Below, piece after piece: positions 44,097-53,239 of a stretch of DNA of 64,000 nucleotides (within the stretch, counting starts at the first letter, position 1; every line of letters starts with the position of its first letter). Origin of the DNA: Arthrobacter sp. Soil782 (lineage in GTDB: Bacteria; Actinomycetota; Actinomycetes; Actinomycetales; Micrococcaceae); NCBI RefSeq assembly GCF_001428435.1, contig NZ_LMSO01000008.1:237366-301365 (forward strand). The letters are read 5' to 3'. Position numbers and translations under genes: made by a program. The notes below the pieces were generated by a model. That model had not been told where the DNA came from. It saw only the letters and a program-made list of their open reading frames with translations, and did not search any database.

Positions 44097-44819
44097 ATGA
44101 AAAGTGATCGCGTTGTCTTCGTGCATGGTGCCGGAACCTTTGGTGCAGCTGCCTGGCCCAGACAGCACGGAATGGCACGTGAGTTCGACTGCCTGTTTGT
44201 ACGCCGTCATGGGTTTGATCCTGTGGCTGCTCCGCTCAGGACAGATTTCGAGGCGGACCGGCAGATCGTCGAGGAGGCACTGGGGCGAGGCGGTCATCTG
44301 GTAGCGGCGTCGCAAGGAGCCGTGTCGGCAATGATGTTGGCCGTCGAGAGGCCGGATCTTGTCCGGTCCCTCGTTCTGGCTGAGCCGGCCTGCCTGTCCC
44401 TTACCAAAGAACTGCCGGCAACAGCAGCACACCGGGAGCGGGTGGAGCCGCTTTTCATGCGCGCTGCCGAGCTGACTGATGAGGACTTCAGCAGGGAGTT
44501 TGCCCGGGCGGTTATCGGTTCTGAACCCCGGCCCCTGAACACCGCCGAAGATCGTGACCGCGCCCGGCGTCTCAGGATGCAGGCGCCTCCATGGACGGCT
44601 CCGCTCGCTATAGTTCCCGGCGTTCCCACCCTCGTCCTGACCGGTGGTTGGGAGCCGCTCTACGAAGAGGTCGCTGAGTACCTCGCGGGGACTGGGGCGG
44701 TGCATCGCGTTGTTGGCGGAGGGCATCGTCCGCAGGACACTGAGGAAGGGAACACCATCCTTCGCCGGTTTATCCGAGACCATGCGGAAAAAGGCCCTGA
44801 ACTGGGAGTTGATGCTTGA
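44097..44819 (+). CDS. Alpha/beta hydrolase
   Basis: A 240-residue alpha/beta-hydrolase-fold protein. The oxyanion-hole loop is VVFVHGAGTFG, the nucleophile elbow is LVAASQGAVSAMM with Ser near residue 82 (AxSxG in place of GxSxG), and the catalytic His is in GGGHRPQDT near the end. An Asp in TGGWEPLYEEV could complete the triad or be replaced by Glu. The substrate is unknown. It starts at ATG 44097 and is followed by a VOC-family gene 76 bases later. Codon use is normal. Confidence 0.8.
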   Translation: MKSDRVVFVHGAGTFGAAAWPRQHGMAREFDCLFVRRHGFDPVAAPLRTDFEADRQIVEEALGRGGHLVAASQGAVSAMMLAVERPDLVRSLVLAEPACLSLTKELPATAAHRERVEPLFMRAAELTDEDFSREFARAVIGSEPRPLNTAEDRDRARRLRMQAPPWTAPLAIVPGVPTLVLTGGWEPLYEEVAEYLAGTGAVHRVVGGGHRPQDTEEGNTILRRFIRDHAEKGPELGVDA

Positions 44820-44895
44820 CCGTACAGTGTTGCTGGGAATAACTTTAAGCTTCAAGTAGTTGGATCGAGTGAACCACACACTTGGAGGAATCGTG

Positions 44896-45777
44896 ATGAC
44901 CGACGACCTGCTTCCCGCGGATACTGCAATGGGCACTGTGATGCTGAAGGTCGGAGATCTTGACCGGATGGCGAACTACTACCGGAGCGCACTTGGCCTG
45001 GTCGACACCGCAGAATCCGACGGCGGGCTGTACCTGGGACGAGCCGGCGAACGGCTGATTCACCTTGCTCCAGCCGCCGGCTTGAAGTTGCCCGATCCCA
45101 CTGAAGCGGGGCTGTTCCATACCGCACTGCTTTTCAGGGACCGCGCCGATCTTGCCGCAACCGTGGCATCCGCGGCTCATGTCGCGCAGTCCTCAGAAGG
45201 CCGGTACGTGGGAAGCGCAGATCATCTGGTCAGCGAGGCGTTCTACTTCTCTGATCCCGAAGGCAACGGGATCGAACTGTATTTCGACAAGCCGCGGGAA
45301 ACCTGGGACTGGACTACCAGCGAAGGAAAGCGGACCGTCGTCATGGACAATGCTCCACTTCCTGCGAGGCAATATCTGGAAAGTAACCTGACAGAGGAGT
45401 CGGTGACCAAACAGCAGCAGGCGGCCGCCGACGTCGGGCACGTTCATCTGCAGGTGGGGGACGTGCAGACGGCAGAGCAGTTCTATGTGAGTACCCTCGG
45501 GTTCGAGCGCACTGCCGGCTGGCACGGGCAGGCGCTGTTCGTCTCCGCCGGAGGTTACCACCACCACATGGCGATGAACGTCTGGAACAGTCGTGGCGCA
45601 GGCCTGCGCAAGGACACACTGGGGCTCGGGGAAGTCCTTATCCGCGTACCTCTTGCGGATGAAGTTGGGGCACTGGCTGAGCGCTTGAAAAGTGCAGGTA
45701 TTGAGCACCATCACACCGGCCAGGAACTGCGGTTCGACGACCCGTGGCGAAACAAGCTCAGGGTTTCAGCGAGCTGA
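44896..45777 (+). CDS. VOC-family (glyoxalase/extradiol dioxygenase fold) protein, two domains
   Basis: A 293-residue protein with two vicinal-oxygen-chelate modules, residues about 12-130 ([20 protein letters not shown]) and 170-290 ([20 protein letters not shown]). Metal ligands expected in the family are visible as His in HVHLQVGD, His in [10 protein letters not shown] and Glu in GNGIELYFD. It resembles CatE/catechol-2,3-dioxygenase-like proteins of Bacillus, but substrate and metal are unknown. The start ATG has a GGAGGA site six bases upstream; an in-frame GTG directly precedes it. Confidence 0.87.
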   Translation: MTDDLLPADTAMGTVMLKVGDLDRMANYYRSALGLVDTAESDGGLYLGRAGERLIHLAPAAGLKLPDPTEAGLFHTALLFRDRADLAATVASAAHVAQSSEGRYVGSADHLVSEAFYFSDPEGNGIELYFDKPRETWDWTTSEGKRTVVMDNAPLPARQYLESNLTEESVTKQQQAAADVGHVHLQVGDVQTAEQFYVSTLGFERTAGWHGQALFVSAGGYHHHMAMNVWNSRGAGLRKDTLGLGEVLIRVPLADEVGALAERLKSAGIEHHHTGQELRFDDPWRNKLRVSAS

Positions 45778-45952
45778 ACGTGCGCCAGGTCGCCGGGAAG
45801 CATCAACTTCTGGCACAATGGATTCGTACCCAATCTGCGCAGCCCCTCTCTCTGCGTGCGTTGTGTCCTTCAGAGCTCCCAAATGTATGGCCCGCCCCAC
45901 GGGTGCAGAAACCGGAGTTCGCCCTTTTGATCAACAAGGAGTGACCACACAA

Positions 45953-46357
45953 GTGGCCGTAAAGATTCGTCTGAAGCGCTTCGGCAAGATGCGCGCACCG
46001 TACTACCGCATTGTCGTCATGGACTCCCGCGCCAAGCGTGATGGCCGTGCCATTGAGGAAATCGGCAAGTACCACCCCACCGAGGAGCCCTCATTCATCG
46101 AGGTCAAGTCGGATCGTGCACAGTACTGGCTCGGCGTGGGCGCACAGCCCTCCGAGCAGGTCGCCGCGATCCTGAAGATCACCGGTGACTGGCAGAAGTT
46201 CAAGGGTATCGAGGGCCAGGAAGGCACCTTGAAGACCAAGGCTCCCAAGGAGACCTTCACGGCTCCTGAAAAGGGTTCCGTCATTGTTCCCGAGGCAATC
46301 ACGCCGAAGAGCAAGAAGGCCGACGAGCCTGAGGCTGAAGCCACCGAGGCTGAGTAA
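45953..46357 (+). CDS. rpsP: 30S ribosomal protein S16
   Basis: A 134-residue S16 with the conserved start [20 protein letters not shown] and [20 protein letters not shown]. The C-terminal extension past residue 90 is Lys/Glu/Ala-rich, a usual actinobacterial feature. It starts at GTG 45953 with AAGGAG 11 bases upstream. A 175-base leader precedes it. It heads the rpsP-khpA segment of the rimM-trmD-rplS cluster. Confidence 0.96.
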   Translation: MAVKIRLKRFGKMRAPYYRIVVMDSRAKRDGRAIEEIGKYHPTEEPSFIEVKSDRAQYWLGVGAQPSEQVAAILKITGDWQKFKGIEGQEGTLKTKAPKETFTAPEKGSVIVPEAITPKSKKADEPEAEATEAE

Positions 46358-46358
46358 G

Positions 46359-46601
46359 TTGCTTGCTGAAGCGCTGGAGCACCTCGTCCGCGGAATCGTG
46401 GACAGCCCTGATGATGTGCAGGTATCCTCCAAGTCGAACCGTCGCGGTGAGACTCTGGAGGTTCGTGTGCATCAGGAAGACCTCGGCCGTGTCATCGGTC
46501 GGCAGGGACGCACGGCGCGCGCATTGCGCACCGTCATTTCCGCTCTTGCGGATGGCGAGCCGGTGCGGGTAGATGTCGTGGATACCGATCGCCGCCGCTG
46601 A
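46359..46601 (+). CDS. khpA: KhpA-type KH-domain RNA-binding protein with TTG start
   Basis: An 80-residue single KH-domain protein. Its order is the standard (M)LAEALEHLVRGIVDSPDDVQ, then LEVRVHQEDLGRVIGRQGRT, with the GRxGRT loop that binds RNA. KhpA pairs with KhpB/Jag in RNA metabolism and cell-size control in other bacteria. It starts at TTG 46359, one base after the rpsP stop. The frame has no ATG or GTG at the family's conserved start, so low-efficiency initiation coupled to rpsP is likely. A perfect hairpin terminator follows the gene. Confidence 0.93.
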   Translation: MLAEALEHLVRGIVDSPDDVQVSSKSNRRGETLEVRVHQEDLGRVIGRQGRTARALRTVISALADGEPVRVDVVDTDRRR

Positions 46602-46620
46602 TCAGCAGCACCTATGCCAG

Positions 46621-46659
46621 AAGTCCGGCCCCAACTCTCAAGGCGTTGGGGCCGGACTT
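46621..46659 (+). terminator. Intrinsic terminator after khpA
   Basis: A perfect 15-base stem AAGTCCGGCCCCAAC/GTTGGGGCCGGACTT with a 9-base loop, followed by TTTTA. It separates rpsP-khpA from rimM-trmD. Confidence 0.92.
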
Positions 46660-46698
46660 TTTACTGTATCGACACGCTCTCTACCTACCGGAGAATCC

Positions 46699-47277
46699 AT
46701 GGATCTGCAGGTCGCCCGCATTGGAAAGCCCCACGGTATTCGGGGTGAAGTAACCGTTCAGCTCTTCACGGACGCCCCTGAGGAGCGGTTCGAGCCCGGC
46801 GCCGTCTTCCGGGTGGAGCCGGAAGCTCAGGGACCGCTCACCTGTTCCAGCGCCCGTTGGAACAAGGACATCCTGATCCTCGGGTTCGAGGAGGTTTCGG
46901 ACCGCAACGCTGCCGAGCTGCTGAGAGGTGCGAAGCTCTTCATCGAATCCGGTGGCACTTCAGACGACGACGGCGATGCCTGGTACGAGCACGAGCTGGT
47001 GGGACTCGAGGTGCGTGTAGGAGACGCCGTCGTCGGCCGGGTCAGCGCTCTGCGCACCCTGATGGTCCAGGACCTGCTCATCATTGAAGGCTCCGATGGT
47101 CAAGAGATTCTGGTGCCGTTCGTGGAGGAGATTGTTCCCGAGGTCGATGTCGAGGGTGGCTTTGTTGTCCTGACCCCTCCAGAAGGCCTGCTTGAGCTGA
47201 ACCTCCCTGGATCGAACCAGGCAGAATCCGATTCCGCGGAGGGCGGCAACGCTGAAGGAAAGGCAGACCGCAACTAG
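46699..47277 (+). CDS. rimM: Ribosome maturation factor RimM
   Basis: A 192-residue 16S rRNA processing protein that binds S19 during 30S assembly. The N-terminal beta-barrel begins [20 protein letters not shown]. The C-terminal PRC-barrel domain has [20 protein letters not shown] and [20 protein letters not shown]. The acidic C-terminal tail is not conserved in the family. The ATG at 46699 is the family start. It overlaps the trmD start by one base. Confidence 0.96.
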   Translation: MDLQVARIGKPHGIRGEVTVQLFTDAPEERFEPGAVFRVEPEAQGPLTCSSARWNKDILILGFEEVSDRNAAELLRGAKLFIESGGTSDDDGDAWYEHELVGLEVRVGDAVVGRVSALRTLMVQDLLIIEGSDGQEILVPFVEEIVPEVDVEGGFVVLTPPEGLLELNLPGSNQAESDSAEGGNAEGKADRN

Positions 47278-48065
47278 TGCGTATCGACGTCGTCAGCATC
47301 TTTCCGGAGTACCTGGAAGCACTCAATCTTTCACTGATCGGGAAGGCCCGGAATGATGGTCTGCTGACGCTCGAGGTCCATAATCTTCGAGACTTCACCA
47401 CCGACCGCCACCGGACCGTCGATGACACACCGTATGGCGGTGGGGCCGGTATGGTGATGAAACCGGAACCGTGGGCACAGGCGCTGGAGACGGTGCGGGA
47501 AAATAAACGACCGGTCCTCATCGTCCCATCACCGGCTGGAACGGTCTTCACTCAAGCGATGGCATCGACACTGGCTCAGGAAGAACACCTGGTGTTCGCC
47601 TGCGGGCGCTATGAAGGAATCGACGAGAGGGTGCTCGACTGGGCCGAAGGTTCGTTCGACGTACTTCCGCTTAGCCTGGGCGACTACGTGTTGAACGGCG
47701 GCGAGGTCGCTGTGCTCGCGATAGTGGAGGCAGTGGCCCGGCTCTTGCCCGGAGTTGTTGGCAACCCGGAATCCCTCGTCGAAGAATCGCACTCGGACGG
47801 CTTGCTGGAGTACCCGGTGTACACGAAGCCCTCCTCCTGGCGGAACCTGAATATTCCTGAAGTTCTCCTCAGCGGAAACCATGCGCGCATTGCGCGTCAC
47901 CGGCGTGACGAGCAGCTGCGCAGGACGGCGCTGCGACGGCCGGACCTCCTCGAGAAGCTCGACCCGGCAGGCCTGGACGCGGCAGACCGCGCCGTACTCA
48001 CGATGCACGGTTTCGCCGTCGTGGAGGGGAAAGTGGCACGTGCCGCCATGTCCTCGCCGGATTAG
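47277..48065 (+). CDS. trmD: tRNA (guanine(37)-N1)-methyltransferase TrmD
   Basis: A 262-residue SPOUT methyltransferase that makes m1G37 in tRNAs reading CNN codons and prevents frameshifting. The N-terminus is [20 protein letters not shown]. The knotted AdoMet site contains [18 protein letters not shown], with catalytic Asp downstream in [14 protein letters not shown]. It starts at GTG 47277, overlapping the rimM stop. Length and order are typical. Confidence 0.97.
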   Translation: MRIDVVSIFPEYLEALNLSLIGKARNDGLLTLEVHNLRDFTTDRHRTVDDTPYGGGAGMVMKPEPWAQALETVRENKRPVLIVPSPAGTVFTQAMASTLAQEEHLVFACGRYEGIDERVLDWAEGSFDVLPLSLGDYVLNGGEVAVLAIVEAVARLLPGVVGNPESLVEESHSDGLLEYPVYTKPSSWRNLNIPEVLLSGNHARIARHRRDEQLRRTALRRPDLLEKLDPAGLDAADRAVLTMHGFAVVEGKVARAAMSSPD

Positions 48066-48097
48066 TCGCTGGATTCCGGCTGTCTCCGTCGTTGTGG

Positions 48098-48281
48098 CAT
48101 AATTGAAGCTTGTGTCAACTGGTACGCACCTGCCACAGGGGGAGCGTAACCAACAGGATGGCACTCCGGAGTGCGCCAAAGGGCATGACGGTATCTAATC
48201 TTCAACGGCAACCGCCTGCATGCAGGTCTTGGTCGTTGTGACCAACGTGAGGGACCTGTGGCGTTCACCAGGAGCAATTTC
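48098..48281 (+). promoter_or_regulatory. Structured leader of rplS with candidate promoter
   Basis: The gap between trmD and rplS starts with an extended -10-like TGTGGCATAAT (CATAAT at 48098-48103). It then holds three perfect hairpins: GCACTC-CG-GAGTGC at 48161-48174, CCTGCATGCAGG at 48215-48226 and TTGGTC-GTTGT-GACCAA at 48229-48245. The last ends 37 bases before the rplS ATG. This looks like an L19 autoregulatory leader, but I cannot match it to a known class. Confidence 0.4.
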
Positions 48282-48641
48282 ATGCATATTCTCGACAATG
48301 TGGACGCAGCATCGCTGCGTAATGACGTTCCCGACTTCCGTGCGGGTGACACGCTCAAAGTTCACGTCAACATCATTGAAGGCAAGAACACGCGTGTTCA
48401 GGTCTTCCAGGGCTTCGTTCTCGGCCGCCAGGGCGACGGCGTTCGTGAAACCTTCACGGTCCGCAAAGTCAGCTTCGGGGTCGGCGTGGAGCGTACCTTC
48501 CCGGTGCACTCCCCGGTTATCGACAAGATCGAGGTAGTCAGCAAGGGTGACGTACGCCGCGCGAAGCTGTACTACATGCGCAATCTTCGCGGCAAGGCTG
48601 CCAAGATCAAGGAAAAGCGCGATCCAAAGACCGCCAAGTAA
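48282..48641 (+). CDS. rplS: 50S ribosomal protein L19
   Basis: A 119-residue protein with the L19 core [20 protein letters not shown] and [20 protein letters not shown], and the C-terminal [17 protein letters not shown]. It sits at the interface of the ribosomal subunits. The ATG at 48282 has AGGAG eight bases upstream. It has its own long structured leader and probable promoter. Confidence 0.97.
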   Translation: MHILDNVDAASLRNDVPDFRAGDTLKVHVNIIEGKNTRVQVFQGFVLGRQGDGVRETFTVRKVSFGVGVERTFPVHSPVIDKIEVVSKGDVRRAKLYYMRNLRGKAAKIKEKRDPKTAK

Positions 48642-48655
48642 CTTTCTTCCTGTCT

Positions 48656-49384
48656 ATGCCTGAATTTTCCGACGGACGGAAACCCTCCAGGCAGCAGCCG
48701 AAGCGCTGGCCCGGTATCACGGGCCGGCGCTTCGCCTTTTGTGCCGTGGCTTTCGTCTGTGTTGCCGTCGTCGCCGTCAGGGCACTGCTCGCCGATATCT
48801 TCTACATACCCTCCGGTTCAATGGAGCCGCTGCTCGAAGAAAATGATCGTGTCCTGGTTTCAAAGACCGACTACGTCTTCGGCGATATCAAGCGAGGCGA
48901 CGTCGTCGTCTTTGACGGCAGGGGATCGTTCGCACCGCTAGGCGAGGGCGGGCTCCAGCAGGCAATATCGGATGCAGCGCACTTCTTCGGTGTCGGCGTC
49001 TCCGGGACAAACTACGTGAAGCGTGTGATCGGCACGAGTGGAGATACCGTGGTGTGCTGCGATTCTGCAGGGCGACTGTCCGTCAACGGGAACGCCATTG
49101 CGGAGCCTTACGTTTTCCCCATGGACGAGCCGAGTGATACGCAGTTCGAGGTAGCAGTTCCAGAGGGTAAATTATGGCTCATGGGTGATCACCGTTCGGA
49201 GTCCTTTGACTCGCGCGGGCTGTTGGGCGCACCAGGCGGCGGGCTTGTCTCCCAGGAACGGGTTATTGGCCGTGCAACCCACGTGCTGTGGCCTTTCGAC
49301 CGTTTCACCGCAATACCGCGCCCTGCGGATTCTTCATCGTCGGCCCGACTTTCTCCGAACACACAGCAGAGGAACAGCAGATAA
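48656..49384 (+). CDS. lepB: Signal peptidase I (first copy)
   Basis: A 242-residue type I signal peptidase that removes signal peptides on the outer face of the membrane. One N-terminal membrane helix (FCAVAFVCVAVVAVRALLA) precedes the catalytic Ser in FYIPSGSMEPLL. The catalytic Lys is in NYVKRVIGTSGD and box E is LWLMGDHRSESFDSRG. It begins 14 bases after rplS and overlaps the second lepB as TAATG. The two copies are about 40% similar by eye around the motifs, so they are old paralogues and not a recent duplication. Confidence 0.94.
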   Translation: MPEFSDGRKPSRQQPKRWPGITGRRFAFCAVAFVCVAVVAVRALLADIFYIPSGSMEPLLEENDRVLVSKTDYVFGDIKRGDVVVFDGRGSFAPLGEGGLQQAISDAAHFFGVGVSGTNYVKRVIGTSGDTVVCCDSAGRLSVNGNAIAEPYVFPMDEPSDTQFEVAVPEGKLWLMGDHRSESFDSRGLLGAPGGGLVSQERVIGRATHVLWPFDRFTAIPRPADSSSSARLSPNTQQRNSR

Positions 49385-50190
49385 TGGCCAAAGCCCACTC
49401 GGGGGCGCCGAACGACGGCGCGGGAGACCCAGCAGAGACTTCCCGTTCCACCTCCCCGGACAAAGAGGTTGCTTCCGGTGGGTCAGCCGCCCGCAGCCTC
49501 GGCAGCTGGGCGAAGGAAGTACTCATCATCGTCGCAGTCGCTTTGCTGCTTTCGTTCCTCATCAAGACGTTCCTCTTTCGCGCGTTCTTCATCCCGTCAG
49601 GGTCGATGGAAAACACCCTTGAGATCGACGACCGCATCTTTGTGAACCAGCTTGTGCCTGAGCCTTTCGAGCTCAAGCGCGGCGACATCGTCGTCTTTCG
49701 CGATACCCAGGGCTGGCTGCCCGAACCTGCGGCTGGAACGACGGACAGCAACTGGTTCAAGGATGCGCTCATCTTCGTCGGCCTCGTGCCCGACGAGTCC
49801 CAACAGCATCTCGTCAAGCGTGTCATTGGTCTGGAGGGTGACCGTGTAATCTGCTGCGATGCCGAAGGAAGGATCACGGTCAACGGGGAAGCACTAGACG
49901 AGCCGTACCTGTTCCCGGGTGCCAGCCCGTCGGACGTGCCGTTCGACGTCACGGTGCCTGAAGGAAAGATCTGGGTCATGGGTGACCATCGGAACGCTTC
50001 GGCGGATTCACGGGCCAACACGGACAAGCCCGGTGGTGGTTTCATCGATGTGGATGACATCGAAGGTAAGGCTTCCGTGATCGCGTGGCCGTTGGACCGT
50101 ATGGGCTTCCTGGACAACTACCCGGACGTGTTCGCTGACGTGCCTGAGGCACCCCAGAGCAGCACCGGGCGGGAACAGTCGGGGCCGTGA
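49384..50190 (+). CDS. lepB: Signal peptidase I (second copy)
   Basis: A 268-residue paralogue of the preceding gene. The N-terminal 35 residues are polar and disordered; the membrane helix follows (EVLIIVAVALLLSFLIKTF). Catalytic Ser lies in FFIPSGSMENTL, Lys in LVKRVIGLEGD, and box E is IWVMGDHRNASADSR. Both motifs are complete, so this copy should be active. The ATG at 49384 shares a base with the previous stop. The stop overlaps rnhB as GTGA. Division of labour between the copies is not known. Confidence 0.95.
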   Translation: MAKAHSGAPNDGAGDPAETSRSTSPDKEVASGGSAARSLGSWAKEVLIIVAVALLLSFLIKTFLFRAFFIPSGSMENTLEIDDRIFVNQLVPEPFELKRGDIVVFRDTQGWLPEPAAGTTDSNWFKDALIFVGLVPDESQQHLVKRVIGLEGDRVICCDAEGRITVNGEALDEPYLFPGASPSDVPFDVTVPEGKIWVMGDHRNASADSRANTDKPGGGFIDVDDIEGKASVIAWPLDRMGFLDNYPDVFADVPEAPQSSTGREQSGP

Positions 50191-50903
50191 CCGGAAAGGC
50201 TCCAACGCTGCGCTACGAACGTTCCTTCCTGGCCGAGGGGCACCGCTTCCTCGCCGGCTGCGACGAAGTGGGGCGAGGCGCCTTGGCCGGGCCGGTGACT
50301 GTTGGCCTGGTGGTGGTCGACCTGACGACTGTGAAAGGCCTGCGGGGGGTGCGGGACAGCAAGCTCCTGAGTGCGCCTGACCGCGAAGCGCTGGTGCCAA
50401 AGATCCAACGCTGGGCGGCCGCATACGGGGTTGGGCATGCCACAGCTGCGGAGATCGACGCTACGGGTCTTATGGCGGCGCTCCGCGCCGCAGGGAACCG
50501 CGCCTGGTCGCAGGTGATACGCGAAGCACGCCCGGACGCCGTCATCCTGGACGGAAACCACAACTGGCTGGCGCCTGTTTCGCAGGGATCACTTTTTGGT
50601 GACGCAGAAACTTCTTCCGAAGTCAGTTGCGATGCCCCTGTGCACACCCGGATCAAAGGAGACTTGCAGTGCTTGAGCGTCGCTGCTGCGAGTGTCCTTG
50701 CCAAGGTGGAACGGGATCGGCTGATGATCGACTTCGCGCAGGATTATCCGGGGTACGGCTGGGACGTCAACAAGGGATATGCAACGTCTGCTCACCGCGC
50801 CGCGATTGACGGGCTGGGTCCATGCGTCGAACATCGTCGGACGTGGCGTCTTGGCACCGCTATTGCGGGTCCCGGCGTGGCTGCCGGCGATATTGGGAGA
50901 TGA
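50187..50903 (+). CDS. rnhB: Ribonuclease HII
   Basis: A 238-residue enzyme that nicks 5' of ribonucleotides in DNA. The family signature GCDEVGRGALAGPVTVG carries the catalytic Asp-Glu pair near residue 28. The other acidic residues are in AVILDGNHNWL and the late AKVERDRLM region; KGYATSAHRAAIDGLGPC is the conserved C-terminal motif. It starts at GTG 50187 overlapping lepB. Eight bases separate it from the DUF2469 gene. Confidence 0.95.
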   Translation: MTGKAPTLRYERSFLAEGHRFLAGCDEVGRGALAGPVTVGLVVVDLTTVKGLRGVRDSKLLSAPDREALVPKIQRWAAAYGVGHATAAEIDATGLMAALRAAGNRAWSQVIREARPDAVILDGNHNWLAPVSQGSLFGDAETSSEVSCDAPVHTRIKGDLQCLSVAAASVLAKVERDRLMIDFAQDYPGYGWDVNKGYATSAHRAAIDGLGPCVEHRRTWRLGTAIAGPGVAAGDIGR

Positions 50904-50910
50904 TGGGGTC

Positions 50911-51237
50911 ATGAGTGCCGAAGATCTCGAAAACTACGAAACCGACATGGAATTGCAGCTCTATCGTGAGTACCGCGATGTCGTCAGCCTCTTCAACTAC
51001 GTGGTCGAAACGGAGCGCCGGTTCTACCTTGCTAACCACGTTGACCTTCAGGCCCGTTCGGCGGAGGGGGAAATCTACTTCGATCTCACGCTGAATGACG
51101 CATGGGTGTGGGACGTTTACCGCTCGGCCCGGTTCGTCAAGACCGTGCGCGTCATCACGTTCAAGGACGTAAACGTCGAGGAGCTGGCCAAGACCGATGA
51201 CATCCCACTTCCGAAGGACGGATCACTGGGGGCCTGA
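50911..51237 (+). CDS. DUF2469 protein
   Basis: A 108-residue acidic protein conserved in actinobacteria next to rnhB. The start MSAEDLENYETDMELQLYRE and the strand LVDARFVKTVRVITF-like RSARFVKTVRVITFKDVNVE are typical. No activity is known. The ATG at 50911 was chosen because it begins the conserved family N-terminus and follows GGGAGATGATGG. It is usually found in this position between rnhB and yraN. Confidence 0.9.
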   Translation: MSAEDLENYETDMELQLYREYRDVVSLFNYVVETERRFYLANHVDLQARSAEGEIYFDLTLNDAWVWDVYRSARFVKTVRVITFKDVNVEELAKTDDIPLPKDGSLGA

Positions 51238-51341
51238 CTCCTGCTCCACAACCGGGCAGGTTTCGTGCAGTTGCCCACATAGGAATGTAGCCGCGCACCG
51301 CCGGTAGTCAGCTGATCCACGCTGGTACCGGAGGTGTTTTC

Positions 51342-51698
51342 ATGAGACACAAGGACGAGCTCGGCAAACGGGGAGAAGCCCTCGCGGCGCGCTATCTTGA
51401 GGACGCAGGGCTGCGGATTATTGACCGCAACTGGCGCTGTACGCTCGGCGAAATTGACCTTGTAGCGGTGGACGGCGCCACTCTGGTGGTTGTTGAGGTG
51501 AAGACCAGGTCCTCTGAGGCATACGGTCATCCATTAGAGGCAATCACCCCGGGCAAACTGGAACGGCTGTATCTTCTGGCATCGCGCTGGGCGCGGGCAC
51601 ACGACCTCCGGTTCTCCGGCTTCCGGGTGGACGCCGTGGCGATCGTGGATGGCGGCGTGGAAGAACCGGTCATCGAGCACCTGCGGGCGGTGAGCTGA
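51342..51698 (+). CDS. YraN/UPF0102 nuclease-like protein
   Basis: A 118-residue protein of the UPF0102 family, related in fold to Holliday-junction resolvases. The motif GKRGEALAARYLEDAGLRII is followed by NWRCTLGEIDLVAVDGATLV and VVEVKTRSSEAYG, giving the E-x(n)-D-x-V-x-K nuclease core. No biochemical role is firmly known. GGAGG precedes the ATG at 51342. The stop overlaps the comM-like start as TGATG. Confidence 0.92.
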   Translation: MRHKDELGKRGEALAARYLEDAGLRIIDRNWRCTLGEIDLVAVDGATLVVVEVKTRSSEAYGHPLEAITPGKLERLYLLASRWARAHDLRFSGFRVDAVAIVDGGVEEPVIEHLRAVS

Positions 51699-53239
51699 TG
51701 CCGCTTGGCCGCTCCTATGCTGTTTCCCTGGTGGGATTGAACGGCTACATCGTTGAAGTTGAGTCTGATATTGGTCAGACACTTCCAGCTTTCGTTCTGC
51801 TCGGGCTCCCGGATGCTTCACTGTCTGAAGCCAGAGAGCGAATTCGTGCAGCGGCGCGCAATGCTGGCCTGCCCCTCACCCGCCGGAAGATCACAGTCAA
51901 CCTGGTTCCGGCGTCGTTGCCGAAGCGAGGCTCAGGTTTCGATCTCGCAATCGTCATGTCCGCTTTGGCAGCGGCGGGGGATGTGCGCAATTGTGGGCGA
52001 ACCGTGTTTCTTTCCGAGCTCGGCCTGGACGGCCGGCTTCGGCCCATTCGTGGGGTGCTCCCGGCAGTCATGGCTGCCGTGGACGCCGGCTTTACGAGCG
52101 TCGTCGTCTCCAGTGGAAACGCTGCAGAAGCGGCCCTCGTCCCGAGTGCCGAGGTGAGAAGTTATGACTCACTCGCTGAGGTTGCGTTGGCGTTCGGCGC
52201 GGATCCGGCGTGTGTCGCGCTTCCTGCCCCGCAGCTGTCTGAGGCTTCAGCGCGGGCAGACCAGCCCGGCGCCGTAGTCATACCGAAGGACATGTCTGAC
52301 GTAGCCGGCCAGTCCGAGGCTCGTTTCGCGGTGGAAGTGGCTGCCGCCGGTGCACACAACCTGATGATGGTGGGCCCGCCAGGAGCCGGGAAGACCATGC
52401 TGGCCGAGCGCTTGCCCGGCATCCTCCCGGACCTCACCGACAAGCAGGCTATGGAGGTTACCGCCATACATTCCCTGGGCAACAGTGAATTCTGTCGGGA
52501 GCTGCAACGGCGGCCGCCGTTCGAAAGTCCGCATCACACCGCCAGCGCGGCATCGATCATCGGTGGAGGCAGCGGCATACCCCGTCCGGGTGCGGCCTCC
52601 CGCGCCCATCGCGGGGTTCTGTTTCTTGACGAGGCACCGGAATACCAGCGCCGCATTCTGGATGCGCTTCGCGAACCGCTGGAGAGCGGCGAACTGGTCC
52701 TCCACCGCGCGGCAGGAACAGCCACCTATCCGGCACGCTTTCAGCTGATTCTCGCCGCAAATCCCTGCCCCTGCGGACAAGCTACAGGTAAGGGAATCGG
52801 CTGCAACTGCTCAGCTCAGCAACGCCGGCGCTACTTCGACCGCATGTCCGCTCCGCTACTCGACCGCGTCGACCTGCAATTGGCCGTGCACCGGGTCGCG
52901 CTGCAGGATTTCTCCGGTACAGCTGCAGCGGATACTTCCGCTGCGGTGGCCACACGCGTTGCGGCCGCTCGAGCCGCTCAACACGAGCGGCTCAGCAAGT
53001 GGGAGCTTTCGACCAACGCGGAAGTTCCCGCGCCACTGCTGCACAACGACCTCCGGCTCACCCGAAAGGCAACTGTCTCGGTGGATAAGAAGATAGAGAA
53101 GGCAGCCATCACCAAGCGTGGCTATGACCGTGTGCTCCGCGTTGCGTGGACAATCGCTGATTTGGCGGGAAGGTCCTCGCCCAATGCCGACGACGTCACC
53201 ACGGCACTGCTCTTTCGAACCCAGGAGGAGCCGGCATGA
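51698..53239 (+). CDS. comM: YifB/ComM family Mg-chelatase-like AAA+ ATPase
   Basis: A 513-residue AAA+ helicase-like protein. The N-terminal domain (1-180) has ESDIGQTLPAFVLLGLPDAS and ITVNLVPASLPKRGSGFDL. The AAA core has Walker A MMVGPPGAGKTMLAERLPG near residue 227 and Walker B GVLFLDEAPEY near 306. The C-terminal Mg-chelatase domain includes LILAANPCPCGQ. ComM aids branch migration during natural transformation in some bacteria. It lies between yraN and dprA, both related to DNA processing, which supports this role here. Confidence 0.93.
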   Translation: MPLGRSYAVSLVGLNGYIVEVESDIGQTLPAFVLLGLPDASLSEARERIRAAARNAGLPLTRRKITVNLVPASLPKRGSGFDLAIVMSALAAAGDVRNCGRTVFLSELGLDGRLRPIRGVLPAVMAAVDAGFTSVVVSSGNAAEAALVPSAEVRSYDSLAEVALAFGADPACVALPAPQLSEASARADQPGAVVIPKDMSDVAGQSEARFAVEVAAAGAHNLMMVGPPGAGKTMLAERLPGILPDLTDKQAMEVTAIHSLGNSEFCRELQRRPPFESPHHTASAASIIGGGSGIPRPGAASRAHRGVLFLDEAPEYQRRILDALREPLESGELVLHRAAGTATYPARFQLILAANPCPCGQATGKGIGCNCSAQQRRRYFDRMSAPLLDRVDLQLAVHRVALQDFSGTAAADTSAAVATRVAAARAAQHERLSKWELSTNAEVPAPLLHNDLRLTRKATVSVDKKIEKAAITKRGYDRVLRVAWTIADLAGRSSPNADDVTTALLFRTQEEPA

